64,000 nt of DNA from Actinospineispora spinosispora DSM 44797 (GTDB taxonomy: Bacteria; Actinomycetota; Actinomycetes; Mycobacteriales; Pseudonocardiaceae): assembly GCF_000429025.1 (NCBI RefSeq), contig NZ_KE386835.1:485634-549633 (forward strand), in the 5' to 3' direction. A model generated the notes under the pieces. That model did no database searches. It was not told the DNA's origin and saw only the letters and a list, made by a program, of their open reading frames with translations. Positions 24,126 through 34,367 of this stretch are shown one piece after another (position 1 is the first letter of the stretch; each line of letters begins with the position of its first letter). Made by a program: the position numbers and the translations under genes.

Positions 24126-25427
24126 TCAGGGGCGCAGCTGAAGCGACCCGACCACGTCGGCGCATGCGGCACGGACCACCTCCGCGCCCCGGGCCGTGTG
24201 CTGGCAACCGACGCTGATCTGGGCGTCGCGCAGGAACAGCACGTACCAGTCGACGTCCGCACCGCGCACCGGTTGACGCTGCCGGTAGCCGATCACGTCA
24301 CGACCCGAGATCGTCACCGACAGCGCGAGCCCGGACAGGTCGGACCCACCGGCCATGGACCGCTCGTAGGTGTCCCGGAACTCGCGCACGGCACGATCCG
24401 GCTCGGCCGCACTGTCGTAGCCGAGCACCGTCTGCTCCACCGAGATCAGATCGGAGCCGTCGGGAGCGCCTTCCGGGGTCAGCACCGTGCGACGCCGCTG
24501 CGGCAGTCCGCCGGAATGCCGCCAGGCCTCGGGCAGCCGGAACGTGTAGTCGTACTGCGACAGCCGACCCGCGCTCAGCGGTGCGTCGGGATCCGGCCCG
24601 AGCCGAGCGGTGCGCCACTGGATCAGCAGCAACGTCACCATCGCGACCAGCACCGGAACCGCGATGCCCCACAGCACGGGCCCCACCCTGCGTCGCCCGG
24701 GCGGCGGACCCAGCAACGCGCTGCCCAGAGCGGGATCGATCGGCGGCGCAGCCACCACCGGGAGCTCGTCGGTGTCCGGACCGCGCAGTGGCGGCGCCGG
24801 GTCACGCAGTGCGCCGCGCAGCGCCAGCTCGACCGGGTCCGTCAGCGGCATCGGCGGCCCTCCGGTCAGATCGGCCAGTTCCGCCACGGCCGCCCGGTCG
24901 GGGGCCACCCAGTCCCCCTCGGCATCGATGCGGCTCAGCAACACGCCGCCGGTCAGTTCGGTGGGTTTCCGCCGCACCGTCTCCGCGGCCTTCGCCACCA
25001 GCGCCGGCAGCGGCTCGGCGCGCTCGGTGAACCAGCCGGCGAGGACCCGGGGATCGTCGCGGTCGGCGAGCACCGTCACGCCGATGCCTGCGGGGCTGAT
25101 CTCCAGCACCGCGAGCGGTCCCGGGACCAGCGGTGTCCTGGCGCTGAACTCGCGGACCAGGCACACCGCCGAGGGCTCACCCACGACCTTCGGCGCCTGG
25201 CGCGCGAACGCCGCCTCGGCGCGGCGCACGGCCGCCGCCGTCCAGTGCGACGGGTGCACGAGCACGACGGCGACGCAGTCACGTCCCGACGTACGCAGCA
25301 CCTCGGCGACGGCGCTCGGCCCGGACGCCGATGCCGGTGCACGAGGATGCAGCCGAGGAGCGCGATCGGGTCCCTCCTCCGACATCACCCGCACCCGGCC
25401 GGCGCCCAGCCGGACGGCGATCCTCAC
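24126..25427 (-). CDS. Type VII secretion-associated protein, Rv3446c family
   Basis: 433 residues. An N-terminal cytoplasmic domain (about 1-245) is followed by one membrane segment (about 249-272) and an extracytoplasmic C-terminal domain (about 285-433, with YTFRLPEAWRHSGG and DVDWYVLFL). This layout and the position between esxU and eccC4 identify the Rv3446c family, found only in ESX-4 loci. The biochemical role is unknown; a structural part of the ESX-4 machine is likely. The start overlaps the eccC4 stop by four bases. Confidence 0.85.
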   Translation of the reverse strand: MRIAVRLGAGRVRVMSEEGPDRAPRLHPRAPASASGPSAVAEVLRTSGRDCVAVVLVHPSHWTAAAVRRAEAAFARQAPKVVGEPSAVCLVREFSARTPLVPGPLAVLEISPAGIGVTVLADRDDPRVLAGWFTERAEPLPALVAKAAETVRRKPTELTGGVLLSRIDAEGDWVAPDRAAVAELADLTGGPPMPLTDPVELALRGALRDPAPPLRGPDTDELPVVAAPPIDPALGSALLGPPPGRRRVGPVLWGIAVPVLVAMVTLLLIQWRTARLGPDPDAPLSAGRLSQYDYTFRLPEAWRHSGGLPQRRRTVLTPEGAPDGSDLISVEQTVLGYDSAAEPDRAVREFRDTYERSMAGGSDLSGLALSVTISGRDVIGYRQRQPVRGADVDWYVLFLRDAQISVGCQHTARGAEVVRAACADVVGSLQLRP

Positions 25428-28400
25428 GCGGTCGGGCCCGGCGTCTCGGACGGACCGGCCGAGGGCTCGGGCGCGGTCGTGGACGCCGGCTTCGAGGCTC
25501 TGCGACGGGCCCTCGGCTTCGCCTCCGACGCACCCGGGGCCGGTGACGGCTTCACCTCCTCGACGAACCCGCTGTCCGGTTCGAGCAGCGCCACCTGAAT
25601 GCGCCGGGCGCCGCCCCTGCGGGTCAGCAGCGTTCCGCGCCCGGGTGGCTGCGGCGTCGCCTTGACCCCCTCCAGCAGCGGACCCTCGTCCGGGCTGCCG
25701 CTCATCACCAGTCCCGGCGAGGCCAGTTCACGCAGCCGCGCGATGATCGGTTCGAACAGCGCCCTGCTCGCACCACCGCTGCGCCGCACCACGACCAGGT
25801 GCAGGCCGACGTCCTTGGCCTGCGGCAGGAACTCCAGCAGCGGCAGCAGCGGGTTGGTCCCGGTCCCGCCGCTCGGCGTCGCCACCAGGTCGTAGTCGTC
25901 GACGAGCACGTACACCTCCGGTCCACTCCACCAGGACCGGTCCCGCAGCTGCTTGGGGGTGACGTCGGCGCCCGGCTTGCGCCTGCCGAGCGACCCCACG
26001 ATGTCGCGCACCGTCGCCGCCGCTGCCTCGGCCCCGCTGGAATACGCGATCAGGTGACTGCCGGGGACCTGCCCCAGCAGCGTGCGGCGATAGTCGATCA
26101 CCACGATGCGCGCCTGCTCAGGGGTCATCCGGCTGGTGATCCCGGCCGCCAGCACGCGCAGCAGCGTCGACTTGCCACTCTCACCGTCGGCGAAGCACAG
26201 CAGGTGCGGATCGGCGTCGAAGTCCAGGATCACCGGCTCCAGGCGGGCCTCGTCGACGCCGATGGGCAGCGTGTGCGGCGCGCGGCTGTCGCCGCTCGAG
26301 GTGAGCCGCGCGACCAGGTCGCGATAGGGCAGCCGTTCCGGGAGCAACCGGACCGGCGGAACGGACGGACCGGTCCACGCCGTCGCGACCGCCCGCACCG
26401 CGTCCGCGAGGCTGCCGGTGCCGACCGCGGCGAGGCCGGGTGCCGCGATGACCATCTGGCCGCCGTCCGGCGCGAGCCCGCGACCGGGTTTGGCCGCGAC
26501 CTTCGCCGCCTTGTGCCGGTCGATCTCGGAGTCACCGGGATCGCCGAGACGCAGCTCCAGCTTGGTGCCGAGCAGATCCTTGAGCGCGGGCCGCATCTCG
26601 GTCCACCGGCTCGCCGACAGCACCAGGTGCACGCCGTAGGACAGACCGCGCATGGCCAGCGGCAACAGCTCGGCCTCCAGGTCCTCGAACTCGGTGCGCA
26701 GGGTCAGGTAGCCGTCCACCACGAGGAACACGTCGCCGTGCGCGTCCTGGGTGAACTCGCCGAGCGCGCGGCGACGCCGGAAGTCCGCCGCCGACTCGAT
26801 GCCCGCCTCGCGGAACGTCCGCTCCCGGTCGGCGAGCAGCGCGGACACCTCGGCCACGGTCCGCCGGACCACGGCGGGCTGCTGCCGGTCGGCGACCCCG
26901 GCGCAGTGCGGCAGGCCGCTCAGCGCGTTGAGCATGCCGCCGCCGAAGTCCAGACCGAACAGGGTGATCTCGCGTGGCGTGTTCGTCATCGCCAGCGACA
27001 GCAGCAGGGTGCGCAGCAGCGTCGACTTGCCGGACTGCGGCGCGCCGACGACGACACCGTGCCCCGCCGCACCGGACAGATCGACCACCATCGGGTCCCA
27101 GCGCTGCTGGTAGGGCCGGTCGATCAGGCCGATCGGCACCCGTAGGCCACCGGTCTTCGTGACGCACAGCCCCCGGGCGCCGGACCGGATGGCGGGCAGC
27201 AGCGTGTCCAGGGTGGGCGGGTCGTCCAGCGGTGGCAGCCACACGCGGTGCGCGGGCGGGCCCTGTCCTGTCATCGCGGAGACCATCAGCTCGAGCACCG
27301 TGGGCGGACCGCTCGACGACTCCTGCACGACCATCTCGCTCGCCGGCGCCATGAGCTCGGCGGGAGACTCGGCGAGCACCTGGGTCTCCGCTCTCTCCAT
27401 GGCGGCCACGGCCGCCCCGCCGAGCAGCTCGGTCGGCTCGCCCGCCGGATCGCCGGGCCGCGATCCGACCCTGCCCGCGCTGAACGCCAACGGCCGGGCC
27501 GCCCGTGCCCGGGCCGAGGCCGGTACAGGACCCGCGGCGGCATCCTGGGGCCCCGACACGTACGCCGCCCGGAATCGCAGCAGCTCATCGGTGCCGAGCG
27601 CGAGGTATCCCGACCCGGGCATCGGCGGCAACTGGTAGGCGTCCGGCACACCGAGGACCGCGCGGGACTCGGCCGGGGAGAACGTCCGCAGCGCGATCCG
27701 GTACGACAGGTGCGACTCCAGCCCGCGCAGCCTGCCCTCCTCCAGCCGCTGCGAGGCCAGCAGCAGGTGCATCTGCAGCGACCGGCCCAGCCGGCCGATG
27801 GTGACCATCAGGTCGACCATCTCGGGGCGCTGGGCGAGCATCTCGGAGAACTCGTCGATGACGATCAGCAGCGCGGGCATCGGCGCCAGCTCCGGGTGGG
27901 TGCGCCGCTTGCGCTCGTACTCGGCGACGTTCGACAGGTTGCCCGCATCGCGCAGGACCTCCTGGCGGCGGTTGATCTCGCCGGCCAGCGCGTCGGTCAT
28001 CCGGTCGACGAGCGTCAGCTCCTCGGCGAGGTTGGTGATCACCGCGGCGACGTGCGGCAGCTCGGACATGCCGAGGAACGTCGCGCCACCCTTGAAGTCG
28101 ACGAGCACCATGTTCAGGTGCTCCGAGGAGTGCGTCGCGGCGAGACCGAGCAATAGGGTCCGCAGCAGCTCGGACTTACCGGAACCGGTCGCGCCGATGC
28201 ACAGCCCGTGCGGCCCGGAGCCGCCCTGCGCGGACTCCTTGATGTCGAGCGTCACCGGTTCGCCCGCCTCGCCGAGCCCGATCGGGACCCGCAGCTGGTC
28301 AGAAGGCGAGTTGCGCCAGCGGGCGCGCGCCGCCGAGATCGACGACGGGGCGTCCATGCCGAGCAGCTCGGGAAGCCCCACGGTGTTGCGAAGCGGTCGC

Positions 28401-29668
28401 CCGGTGTCGATCTCCGCGCCGCGCGGCGGACGGAACCTCGCCATGCGCCTGGCCATCGCCGTCGCCTCCGCCAGCTCCAGCCGGTCGGGACGACCGACCC
28501 ACTTGGGTTCGGTGAGGTGAGCGGGCTGGGCCTGCCCGGCCTGGGCGCCCTGGCGCGTCGAGGGCCCTTCCTCGATGACCATGCCGAAGCGGTTTGCCTG
28601 CAGCATCAGGCTCAGCTCACCGCGCTCGCCAGCGGCACCGGCGTGGTCCACGATGCGCATCAGGGTGATCTCGGGCCGGTCCAGCCACTGCGCGCCTGCG
28701 CGGCGCACGTCGACCCCGTCCACGACCACGAGCAGCCGCGCCTCGGGGACGCCGTTCGCGTCGGACATGCCCGGCGCGGTCAGCCACTCGCTGACCTCCG
28801 CCGGGTCCGTGGTGACCATGCGCAGCGCGCCGACGTCGTCGGTCAGGCTTGGGTGCTGCACGTGCGGCACCCACTTCACCCAGTCCCACAACGGCGCCGA
28901 GGCGGGCGAGACGATCACCGCGAGGCGCGCCTCGGCCGGGCTGTGCCACACCGCGTACTGGGCGAGGATGCTCCTGGCCAGCGAGCGCGCGGGCTCAAGC
29001 CCCCACGCTCCGGACAACGACCGCACACACACCCGCCGCAGCGAGCACAACGCGATCGCCACCGGCAGGTCGGGCAGCACCGAGTGCGCCCGGATCAACC
29101 GGCGCAGCGCCCACGCACAGACCGGCTCCAGCTCGTCGAGCGGGCCGGTCTGCGGCGCGACCAGCCGGGTGGCCATCCGCTGCCGTCCGCGCCCGACGCG
29201 AATCTGGCCGAAGTCGTCGTCGGTGACCCGCCGTTCCCACAGCCGGTCGGTGCTCAGCACGCCGAGCAGTGCGCTCGGTTCCGGGTGGGTCCAGTCGAGC
29301 GCGTCGCGCTGCGCGGCGGCCGACCCTCGGATCCGCTTGCGCACCTGGGCGAGGTAGCGCAGGTAGTCGCGCCGGTTCTCGTCCGTCTCGGCTCGCTGCT
29401 GGCCGCCGCCGCGCCCCATTCCGCCCGCCATCATGGCGAGGGTCGAGGCGAGGAACATGCCGCCGAACATCCAGGACTGGGGGTTCTTCCAGCCCATCAT
29501 GAAGATCATCCCGATCGGCATGACGATCATCCCGACCGGCATCAGCTTCTGCATGAGCCCGGCGGGGACGGGCCTCGCCGGGTCCGGTGGCGGCTCCAGC
29601 GCGAGCTCACCGCCAGGTAGCCGAGGCGGCGGGGTCCTCGGTGCGCGGCGCACCGTTCGGGTCGTCAT
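25424..29668 (-). CDS. eccC4: ESX-4 FtsK/SpoIIIE ATPase EccC4
   Basis: 1414 residues. Two membrane segments lie near the N-terminus (about 41-85, Met-rich), followed by three FtsK-type ATPase domains. Their P-loops are GATGSGKS (about 490), GAPQSGKST (about 874) and ADGESGKST (about 1159). The first domain has a Walker B in LLIVIDEFSEML. EccC powers export and recognises WXG100 substrates through its last domain. In the third P-loop the first Gly is Ala. The last 50 or so residues are a Lys/Pro/Ala-rich low-complexity tail. It is divergent from eccD4. Confidence 0.95.
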   Translation of the reverse strand: MTTRTVRRAPRTPPPRLPGGELALEPPPDPARPVPAGLMQKLMPVGMIVMPIGMIFMMGWKNPQSWMFGGMFLASTLAMMAGGMGRGGGQQRAETDENRRDYLRYLAQVRKRIRGSAAAQRDALDWTHPEPSALLGVLSTDRLWERRVTDDDFGQIRVGRGRQRMATRLVAPQTGPLDELEPVCAWALRRLIRAHSVLPDLPVAIALCSLRRVCVRSLSGAWGLEPARSLARSILAQYAVWHSPAEARLAVIVSPASAPLWDWVKWVPHVQHPSLTDDVGALRMVTTDPAEVSEWLTAPGMSDANGVPEARLLVVVDGVDVRRAGAQWLDRPEITLMRIVDHAGAAGERGELSLMLQANRFGMVIEEGPSTRQGAQAGQAQPAHLTEPKWVGRPDRLELAEATAMARRMARFRPPRGAEIDTGRPLRNTVGLPELLGMDAPSSISAARARWRNSPSDQLRVPIGLGEAGEPVTLDIKESAQGGSGPHGLCIGATGSGKSELLRTLLLGLAATHSSEHLNMVLVDFKGGATFLGMSELPHVAAVITNLAEELTLVDRMTDALAGEINRRQEVLRDAGNLSNVAEYERKRRTHPELAPMPALLIVIDEFSEMLAQRPEMVDLMVTIGRLGRSLQMHLLLASQRLEEGRLRGLESHLSYRIALRTFSPAESRAVLGVPDAYQLPPMPGSGYLALGTDELLRFRAAYVSGPQDAAAGPVPASARARAARPLAFSAGRVGSRPGDPAGEPTELLGGAAVAAMERAETQVLAESPAELMAPASEMVVQESSSGPPTVLELMVSAMTGQGPPAHRVWLPPLDDPPTLDTLLPAIRSGARGLCVTKTGGLRVPIGLIDRPYQQRWDPMVVDLSGAAGHGVVVGAPQSGKSTLLRTLLLSLAMTNTPREITLFGLDFGGGMLNALSGLPHCAGVADRQQPAVVRRTVAEVSALLADRERTFREAGIESAADFRRRRALGEFTQDAHGDVFLVVDGYLTLRTEFEDLEAELLPLAMRGLSYGVHLVLSASRWTEMRPALKDLLGTKLELRLGDPGDSEIDRHKAAKVAAKPGRGLAPDGGQMVIAAPGLAAVGTGSLADAVRAVATAWTGPSVPPVRLLPERLPYRDLVARLTSSGDSRAPHTLPIGVDEARLEPVILDFDADPHLLCFADGESGKSTLLRVLAAGITSRMTPEQARIVVIDYRRTLLGQVPGSHLIAYSSGAEAAAATVRDIVGSLGRRKPGADVTPKQLRDRSWWSGPEVYVLVDDYDLVATPSGGTGTNPLLPLLEFLPQAKDVGLHLVVVRRSGGASRALFEPIIARLRELASPGLVMSGSPDEGPLLEGVKATPQPPGRGTLLTRRGGARRIQVALLEPDSGFVEEVKPSPAPGASEAKPRARRRASKPASTTAPEPSAGPSETPGPTA

Positions 29669-29832
29669 CGCCAGCCGTCCCCTTCTTCGAGCCTGACCGC
29701 GAGTTCCGCCAAACCGGCCTCACGGGTGATCGCGCGCGGCAATACTAGGAACCCGGTGTCGCACCGCGTGGGCGTTTCGCCGAAACTTGTCAGGCTTTTG
29801 CTATCAACTATCGCAGTGCGGCAGGAGGCTCC

Positions 29833-31338
29833 ATGAACAGGCCGGTCACCGGGATCGCGAGGCCGGACACCCGCCTGGACGGCACCCAGTTCTGCCGGGT
29901 CACGGTGTGCGCGCCGCGCTCCCGCATGGACCTGGCGCTGCCCGTCGACCTGACGGTCGCCGAGCTGGTCCCGATGCTGACCGAGCTGGCCGGGGAATCC
30001 ACCACCCGGCAACGGCCCCGCTCCGGTACGGGCCCCGGCGCGCCCGGCGCCTGGTGTCTCGCCGCCGTCGCGGGAGCCGAGCTGCCCCCGCAGGCGACGC
30101 TGGCCGGGCTGGGTGTCCTCGACGGTGACATGTTGCGGCTGCGGAGGCGCTCGGACTCGCCGCCGCCCCCGGTCTTCGACGACCCGGTGGACGCGGTCGC
30201 CGAGGCCGTGCGTTCCCCGGACGGCGAACCCGACGCATGGGCCGACCTGGACAACGACGGTGACGGCAGGATCGACCCGTTCGCGGTCCGCCCGTGGAAC
30301 GACCGCTGCCGACGGCCGGCCGGCCTGACCGCGGCCGCGCTGGCCACGGTGCTGACGGCTGCGCTGCTGGCCGGGGTCCGGGGTCTCGGTGAGCACGCCA
30401 GCGTCCCCGCCGCCGTGATCGCCGGACTCGCCGCGGCGGGCGCGCTGATCGGCGCGATGCGCATCGTGACGGTGGACGAGTCGGCAGGCGTGGTACTCGC
30501 GTTCGGCGCGATCCCGCTGGCCGCCGCCGCCGGGGTCGCCGCACTGCCCGGCACGCCGGCCGCCGCGCACCTGCTGCTCGCCTGCGCGCTGGCGGCCGCG
30601 GCGGCATCCGCCGGGCTCGCCCTGCTGGGGACCGCCGCCCCGGTGCTGGTCGCGGCCGCGCTCGCCACCGTGCTCGGCGCGATGGCCGCGCTGGTGCGGG
30701 TGTTCGACATCGGGACGGTGTGGGGGCTCGCGGCGGGTGCGGCGGCCGTCGCTATCGGGCTGCTCCCGACGCTGCCGAGGGTGAGCGTGCGTCTCGCCGG
30801 CCTGCCACCGCCGGTCATCCCGACGACGCCCGACGAGATGGTCCTCGCCGACGCCAACTGGGAGCTCGCCGACCCGGAGGAGGTCAGGCACCAATCCCAG
30901 CTGGCACATACCTACCTCGCCGGTCTGGTGCTCGGCTGCTCGATCGTGGCGGGTGTCGGAGCAGTGCTCGCCGCCACCCAGGGCGGCTGGGGAGGCGCCT
31001 CGTTCAGCACGGTCGTGATCGCCGTCCTGATGCTGCGCTCCCGCGGCTACGTCACGGCGGCGGCGTCCACGGCACCGTTCGTCGCGGGCGCCTCGGCCGG
31101 GACGGTACTCGCGGCCCGGCTGGCGACCGAGGGCTCCGGCCCGGCGAAACTGGGGGTCGCCCTGGCTCTGATGATCGCGGGCGGGATCGCGGTGTGGCTG
31201 GTCTGGACCGGCCCGAAACGCGAGTCCTCTCCGGTGGTGCGCCGCTCGGTCGACATCGTCGAGGCGGTGCTGGTGGTCGCCACGTTCCCGCTGGCACTGT
31301 GGGTGCTCGACCTCTACAGCGCGGTGCGCGGCCTGTGA
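29833..31338 (+). CDS. eccD4: ESX-4 membrane channel protein EccD4
   Basis: 501 residues. A ubiquitin-like N-terminal domain (about 15-105, RVTVCAPRSRMDLALP) is followed by about eleven membrane helices (about 165-500), the EccD layout. EccD dimers form the membrane part of the type VII channel. The start is an ATG after GGAGG. The stop overlaps the mycP4 start (GTGA at 31335-31338), so the two are coupled. A second frame on the same strand over this gene is a shadow. Confidence 0.93.
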   Translation: MNRPVTGIARPDTRLDGTQFCRVTVCAPRSRMDLALPVDLTVAELVPMLTELAGESTTRQRPRSGTGPGAPGAWCLAAVAGAELPPQATLAGLGVLDGDMLRLRRRSDSPPPPVFDDPVDAVAEAVRSPDGEPDAWADLDNDGDGRIDPFAVRPWNDRCRRPAGLTAAALATVLTAALLAGVRGLGEHASVPAAVIAGLAAAGALIGAMRIVTVDESAGVVLAFGAIPLAAAAGVAALPGTPAAAHLLLACALAAAAASAGLALLGTAAPVLVAAALATVLGAMAALVRVFDIGTVWGLAAGAAAVAIGLLPTLPRVSVRLAGLPPPVIPTTPDEMVLADANWELADPEEVRHQSQLAHTYLAGLVLGCSIVAGVGAVLAATQGGWGGASFSTVVIAVLMLRSRGYVTAAASTAPFVAGASAGTVLAARLATEGSGPAKLGVALALMIAGGIAVWLVWTGPKRESSPVVRRSVDIVEAVLVVATFPLALWVLDLYSAVRGL

Positions 31339-32738
31339 GACTGCTGTGCGCGGCCCTCGTCGTGGCCGCTGCGCCGTCGCTCCTGACGGCTGCGCCGCCG
31401 CTCCCCGACACGACGACGCTCGCCTCGGCCGTTCCGACCCCCGGCCGCCCGATCCCATGGGTGGCCGCCGACCTACCCGAACCGCCGTCGCCCGACATGA
31501 GCGAGCTGCCGGCCGATACCGAACCGAGTCCGATCCCGGGTGCCGAAGCGCGCACCACGTGCGCACGGACCAAGGAGTTCCTCACCGCCGCCCAGGCGAA
31601 GCCGCTGCTCTGGGGCGTCGAGTTCTTCCGGCTGCCCGAGCTGTGGCGCAGCGCGGCCAGCAAGGGTGCGGGCGTCGTACTCGCGGTGATCGACACCGGG
31701 GTCAACGCCCACCCGCTGCTGGGCGGCAGGCTGACCGGCGGCGGCGACTTCATCGCACGCGGCAACGGTCTCGACGACTGCGACGGGCACGGCACCGCGG
31801 TCGCCGGTATCGCGGCGTCCGCGTGGGACCCGGCGACCGGCTTCAGCGGCATCGCGCCACAGGTGCGGGTGCTGGCCATCCGGCAGACCAGCGAGACCTA
31901 CCGGGTGCGCGGCCGGAACCCGGACGAACCCGACCAGGGCGCGGGCGACACGGTCACCCTGGCCCGCGCGATCGTGCACGCGGTCGACCTGAAGGCCGAC
32001 GTGATCAACCTGTCCGAGGTGTCCTGCCTGCCGCCCCCGGCCCGCCCCACTCCGCTGCAGGCGGCGCTGCACTACGCGGTCGCCCACAACGTGGTGGTCG
32101 TCGCCGCGGCGGGCAACCTCGGCAACGAGCCGTGCACGCAGCAGGCCATGGGGACGAACGTCGTCCTACCCGGCTGGTACGACGAGGACGTACTGACCGT
32201 GGGCGCCATGAACCAGGTCGGCATCCCGTCCCAGTTCAGCTATCCCGGGGCGTGGGTCGACGTGGCGGCTCCGGGCGAGGGCGTCCCATCGCTGTCGGTC
32301 ACCGGCGGAGGGATCACCAGGGAGCTCCAACAGGTCCGCGGTTACTCGGACGTGCAGGGCACCAGCTTCGCCGCGCCCGCTGTCGCCGGGCTCGCGGTGC
32401 TGATCAGGGCCAAGTACCCGAGCCTGACCGCGCATCAGGTGATGGACCGCATCACGGCGACGGCGAAGACCCCCACCCGCCGCGACCCGCGCACCGGCTA
32501 CGGCGTCGTCGACCCGCTGGCCGCCCTGGAGCAACAACCCGGAATCCTGCCGTCGCCGACCGCGGCCGTCGCGGGCACCGGCACGCTGCCCCGCGCCGAG
32601 ATACCCACACCCGACCTTGCCGGGGTACCCGCGCTGTGGGGCGGGTTGCTCGCGCTGCTCGCGGCGGTCGTGATCGGTCTGCTGGCGGTGGGCAAGTCCC
32701 GTACCGGTCGAGGCAACCGTCATCGGAACAGGCGCTGA
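31335..32738 (+). CDS. mycP4: ESX-4 mycosin protease MycP4
   Basis: 467 residues. An N-terminal signal peptide (about 1-20) is followed by a subtilisin-like domain with the catalytic triad Asp120 (VIDTGV), His152 (DGHGTAVAG) and Ser344 (GTSFAAP), the oxyanion Asn in AAAGN, and a C-terminal membrane anchor (about 438-458) with a basic tail. Mycosins are needed for ESX complex stability and process some substrates. The GTG start is fixed by the signal peptide and the overlap with eccD4. Confidence 0.95.
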   Translation: MRLLCAALVVAAAPSLLTAAPPLPDTTTLASAVPTPGRPIPWVAADLPEPPSPDMSELPADTEPSPIPGAEARTTCARTKEFLTAAQAKPLLWGVEFFRLPELWRSAASKGAGVVLAVIDTGVNAHPLLGGRLTGGGDFIARGNGLDDCDGHGTAVAGIAASAWDPATGFSGIAPQVRVLAIRQTSETYRVRGRNPDEPDQGAGDTVTLARAIVHAVDLKADVINLSEVSCLPPPARPTPLQAALHYAVAHNVVVVAAAGNLGNEPCTQQAMGTNVVLPGWYDEDVLTVGAMNQVGIPSQFSYPGAWVDVAAPGEGVPSLSVTGGGITRELQQVRGYSDVQGTSFAAPAVAGLAVLIRAKYPSLTAHQVMDRITATAKTPTRRDPRTGYGVVDPLAALEQQPGILPSPTAAVAGTGTLPRAEIPTPDLAGVPALWGGLLALLAAVVIGLLAVGKSRTGRGNRHRNRR

Positions 32739-32744
32739 GCCCGC

Positions 32745-34226
32745 TCAGCGGTCGGCACCCGCGAAGTCGGGGCGCAGCTGGTCGACCGTCTTGTTCGCGT
32801 CGGCGATGTCGAGGGGCAGCCCCCTCGGCATGGCCATCAAGGCGTCGGCGGGGACCGGCACCGTGGCCGTGATGCCGAGCGCCTGGACCGTCTCCGCACC
32901 CTGGACCGGGTAGGCGATCCCGGTGTCGGAGACCAGCCAGACGCCGCCCGCCGTCGGTTGCCCCGGCGCCACCGCGGCCGCCGCCAACGCGAACCCACCG
33001 GGCAGCGACACCTGGTCCAGCTTCGGCCCGTCCTGGTCGCTCTGCACCAGCGTGGTCGTCGTCTGCCCATCCGGGGCCGGCGGCGCAGGCGCCACGCTGA
33101 CGAAACCCGTCTTGCCGTCGGGTCTCCACTCCCAGCAGACCGACCGTGCGTCGGCGCCGTCCTGGATCACCGGCCGGTTCGCCGGGTACTGGGTGAACGC
33201 CTTGGGCAGCACGGCCCTCGGCATCGCGTTGACCTGGTCGACCGACATCGCCGCCGCCGGTCTGGTCATGTCGTCACCGAGCGAGACCCGGATCAGGTAG
33301 GCCAGCGGCGCCGACAGCTCCGCGACTCCGGAGGTACGGATGAGATAGAAGCGTTCCGGCTGCCCCGCGCTGCTCACCCGCACGACCTGGCCGAGCTTCC
33401 TCGGGTCGGTCGCGCCCGAGCTGCTCGACCACCTCGGCACGGCGATGGCGTCCCCGGGATCCAGGCCGTCCGGGATCAATCCGGTGAAGGACGTGGAGGT
33501 GCGGCGCGCCTGGTGATCGCGCAGGTCGTAGGCCGCGAAGGCCGCCTCCCCTGAGATCGGGTACTTCTTGCCGCCGGTGACCAGGTAGGTCACTCCGCCG
33601 GCGCTGAGCAACACCCCCTTGTCCTCGAGCGGCCGGGTTCCCCGGGCACCGGCGATCACCGCGGTGCTGCCGTTGCCGGTGTCACACATCGCCCAGGCGC
33701 CCGGGACCGGTGTCGGCTCCGCGTCCGAGGAGGGCAGGTTCACCCCCGGCGCACCGACCACGGCGGATTCCGCGGTGCGCTCGGCGGTGGCCAGCGCGGC
33801 GTCGTCCATCTGCGTGAGGTGCGCCGCGTCGTTGCTCCCGCTGACCAGGCCGGGCAGCCCGCTGCGCCCCGCCGACGCCGCCTTGTACACCAGGCGCGCG
33901 GCCACGAGGTTGCTCACCGGAACGAGCTGGTCGCGGTGTTCCTTGGGCTGGTCCATCCGGTGGATCACCACGTACATGCGGCCGGAGCCCGTGGCCTGGA
34001 TGATCTGTTGCCGCGCCCAGTCCTCCGTACCGGACAGCTTGACGTAGGCGAACATGCCCATGCCGACGAGCGAGGCCAGGATCACCCCGAGCGCCACCGA
34101 GCGGCGCTGACCTCGGATGACCTCGTGCAGCAACACCGGGTCCCGACGGGCGAGCGCGGACTCCAGCCGTCGCTGACCGAACCGGTATGCATCGATCTGC
34201 ATCCGGGAGACGGGTTCTTTGGCCAT
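32745..34226 (-). CDS. eccB4: ESX-4 core component EccB4
   Basis: 493 residues. A short cytoplasmic N-terminus (SRMQIDAYRFGQRRLESAL, typical of EccB) is followed by one membrane segment (about 44-63) and a large periplasmic domain of repeated six-strand units, with YLVTGGKKYPI. EccB joins EccC, EccD and EccE in the core complex. It converges on mycP4 with only six bases between the stops. No eccE is present, as is usual for ESX-4. Confidence 0.93.
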   Translation of the reverse strand: MAKEPVSRMQIDAYRFGQRRLESALARRDPVLLHEVIRGQRRSVALGVILASLVGMGMFAYVKLSGTEDWARQQIIQATGSGRMYVVIHRMDQPKEHRDQLVPVSNLVAARLVYKAASAGRSGLPGLVSGSNDAAHLTQMDDAALATAERTAESAVVGAPGVNLPSSDAEPTPVPGAWAMCDTGNGSTAVIAGARGTRPLEDKGVLLSAGGVTYLVTGGKKYPISGEAAFAAYDLRDHQARRTSTSFTGLIPDGLDPGDAIAVPRWSSSSGATDPRKLGQVVRVSSAGQPERFYLIRTSGVAELSAPLAYLIRVSLGDDMTRPAAAMSVDQVNAMPRAVLPKAFTQYPANRPVIQDGADARSVCWEWRPDGKTGFVSVAPAPPAPDGQTTTTLVQSDQDGPKLDQVSLPGGFALAAAAVAPGQPTAGGVWLVSDTGIAYPVQGAETVQALGITATVPVPADALMAMPRGLPLDIADANKTVDQLRPDFAGADR

Positions 34227-34367
34227 GTTCGTCCGTCCGCCGGGCTAGGAGTGATCGTCGAAGCGCTCACGGTAACCGGCGAGCCGCCCCCGACGGGGCG
34301 GAACCGGGATAACCGGTAGTAGATCGTCAGCCCGGGCACAGTCCCTGCCACGCGCTCGGCAATTTTG

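Noticed and set aside
30720..31334. Long plus-strand frame overlapping eccD4 as a separate N-terminal part of mycP4
   Set aside because: EccD4 is conserved in the other frame; MycP4 has its signal peptide just after the GTG at 31335.
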